Below, piece by piece: positions 62,804 to 64,000 of a stretch of DNA of 64,000 bases. The notes under the pieces were generated by a model. The model saw only the letters and a program-made list of their open reading frames with translations. It searched no databases and was not told where the DNA came from. Positions within the stretch are counted from its first letter, which is position 1. Each line of letters begins with the position of its first letter. A program made the translations under genes and the position numbers. This DNA comes from Zonotrichia leucophrys gambelii. Its lineage: Eukaryota > Chordata > Aves > Passeriformes > Passerellidae. Location: positions 60,793,585-60,857,584 of the forward strand of contig NC_088170.1 of assembly GCF_028769735.1 (NCBI RefSeq), read 5' to 3'.

Positions 62804-64000
62804 TCCGGTAATTCCCACTTAAGGATGATATAAATCCCTTTCAAGAGGGATGCTATGGAAATCAATTGTAATCAGTGCATGAGGTTAGGACCAGCACTTT
62901 GCCTGTCTAAAGAATCAAACTACATCAGTGGCACACTCCAGTAAAAATAGAGTCCTTTTAGGTCCCAGAAAATGAGAAAAATAAAACTGGTAAAAAACCA
63001 TGGCTTGTTGAGGCTGACAAGCATAGTTACACTCCACAAAATGTACAAGCTGGTAGTCGGGGGGGCTGTGAACATGATATATTCCAACCATGCTGTAGAT
63101 GAGCACAGGGGAACACAGGAAACCCAGTAAGGATACTTCTGCTAACCTCAGGTGCCAATCTTCTTGAAATTAGTGGCAAAACTCCCACTAACTCATTTAG
63201 GACAAAAATTTGTACCTAAGCCAGGCAGCTGGGAATAATGAACAGTGGAGGGAAAGTTCAGATGTTTTAAGTGTCTGGACTTCAGAGCAATGTCTGTCCT
63301 TACATCTCTGCTCCAAAGGAGTCATCTCTGTTGAACCCACTGAAATCCACTCTTTTTTCTTTAATGATGTGATGTTCATGGCTATGCCCTCCAAATATCC
63401 CATAGATCACCTCCCTTCCCTCACTTTTAAAGGCTTGTCCCCTCTGCCAGCAGTTCATCTGCTCCTGCAGTGTGTTTGTGCATGAGGGAGCAGGATTTCC
63501 TTTTGAAGAGCAGTGAAACCACTGAATTTCACTTTAATGTCTGCTAAGTCCTTCTGGGATATACATCTCCAGCCTGCTCTTTCAGGCCAATGCATTTGAC
63601 ATTGAATAGACTTCCAGAGGTTTAATAAAAATTCTGTTTCTAATATCCTAAATTACCTGGAGGCACCGAGACAGATAAACTGAGCTTAGGCTGTGATTAC
63701 AAGACACCGTCTTTTTGATTTGCAAACATCCTTTGCCTGTGGTCAAGTTGTTAATTCTGACCATCCTGTTTCATAACACAGAGCTACGCCCAAAAAACTT
63801 GGAGTCAGAAAACCAAGCAACACTTTGAAAATATCTTCATGATGAGTTATTTTGAGGCTGCAATCAAAGAAAAAGCAGACTGGTCAGGTTACCTGCTGCA
63901 GAAGTTTCAAACTGCAGCTCTTTGCTGCCCTCTCTAGATACAAGCAAAAACTGGAAATTTGGGACAATGAAAATGGAATTGCAACTCCTTTCTAACTTTT
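62804..64000. other. Unique noncoding sequence
   Basis: No gene, RNA or named repeat seen. Overlapping frames of 60-91 codons at 62915-63485 have no domain. Confidence 0.55.

Overview
The window reads as intergenic or deep-intronic DNA from a bird, most likely a songbird (passerine). It is AT-rich, poor in CpG and broken by stop codons in all frames. I found no exon, RNA gene, operon or bacterial-type feature that I can defend. The host assignment rests on the repeats: CR1 LINE fragments, including copies with the avian CR1 3' end and its ATTCTATGATT-like tail, and several LTRs that I recognise as bird or songbird endogenous retrovirus types. Family names come from memory of consensus sequences, not from a search.

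Layout. 1-5875 is AT-rich unique sequence with one 39-bp tandem duplication. 5876-6175 is a short solo LTR (copy A). 6181-11960 is unique sequence with an unusual pair of adjacent perfect hairpins at 9503-9553. 11963-12240 is an old amniote-type CR1 relic. 17878-18259 is an internally deleted avian CR1 3' end. 20160-20430 looks like a conserved noncoding element with a CTCF-like core. 22162-22775 is a solo LTR with a perfect 6-bp target-site duplication. 29770-29925 is a decayed CR1 piece and 30180-30305 a MIR-like SINE relic. 36281-36993 is a long reverse-strand CR1 cut off exactly where a songbird-type LTR (36994-37644) begins. 45590-46755 is a reverse-strand ERV LTR or ERV segment carrying a GC-rich imperfect minisatellite, interrupted at 45811-46116 by copy B of the short LTR with its own 5-bp duplication. 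49091-49405 and 62462-62803 are further CR1 relics. The rest is unique AT-rich sequence with simple repeats.

The repeats give a relative chronology. The amniote CR1 and MIR-like relics are oldest, the decayed avian CR1 pieces come next, and the LTRs are youngest. One LTR clearly landed inside another, and one abuts a CR1. No genes act together here. Possible function is limited to candidate regulatory conserved elements, which need a genome alignment to test. I found no previously undescribed biological system. The most informative structures are the nested LTR, the solo LTR with intact duplication, the MIR-like relic and the double hairpin.
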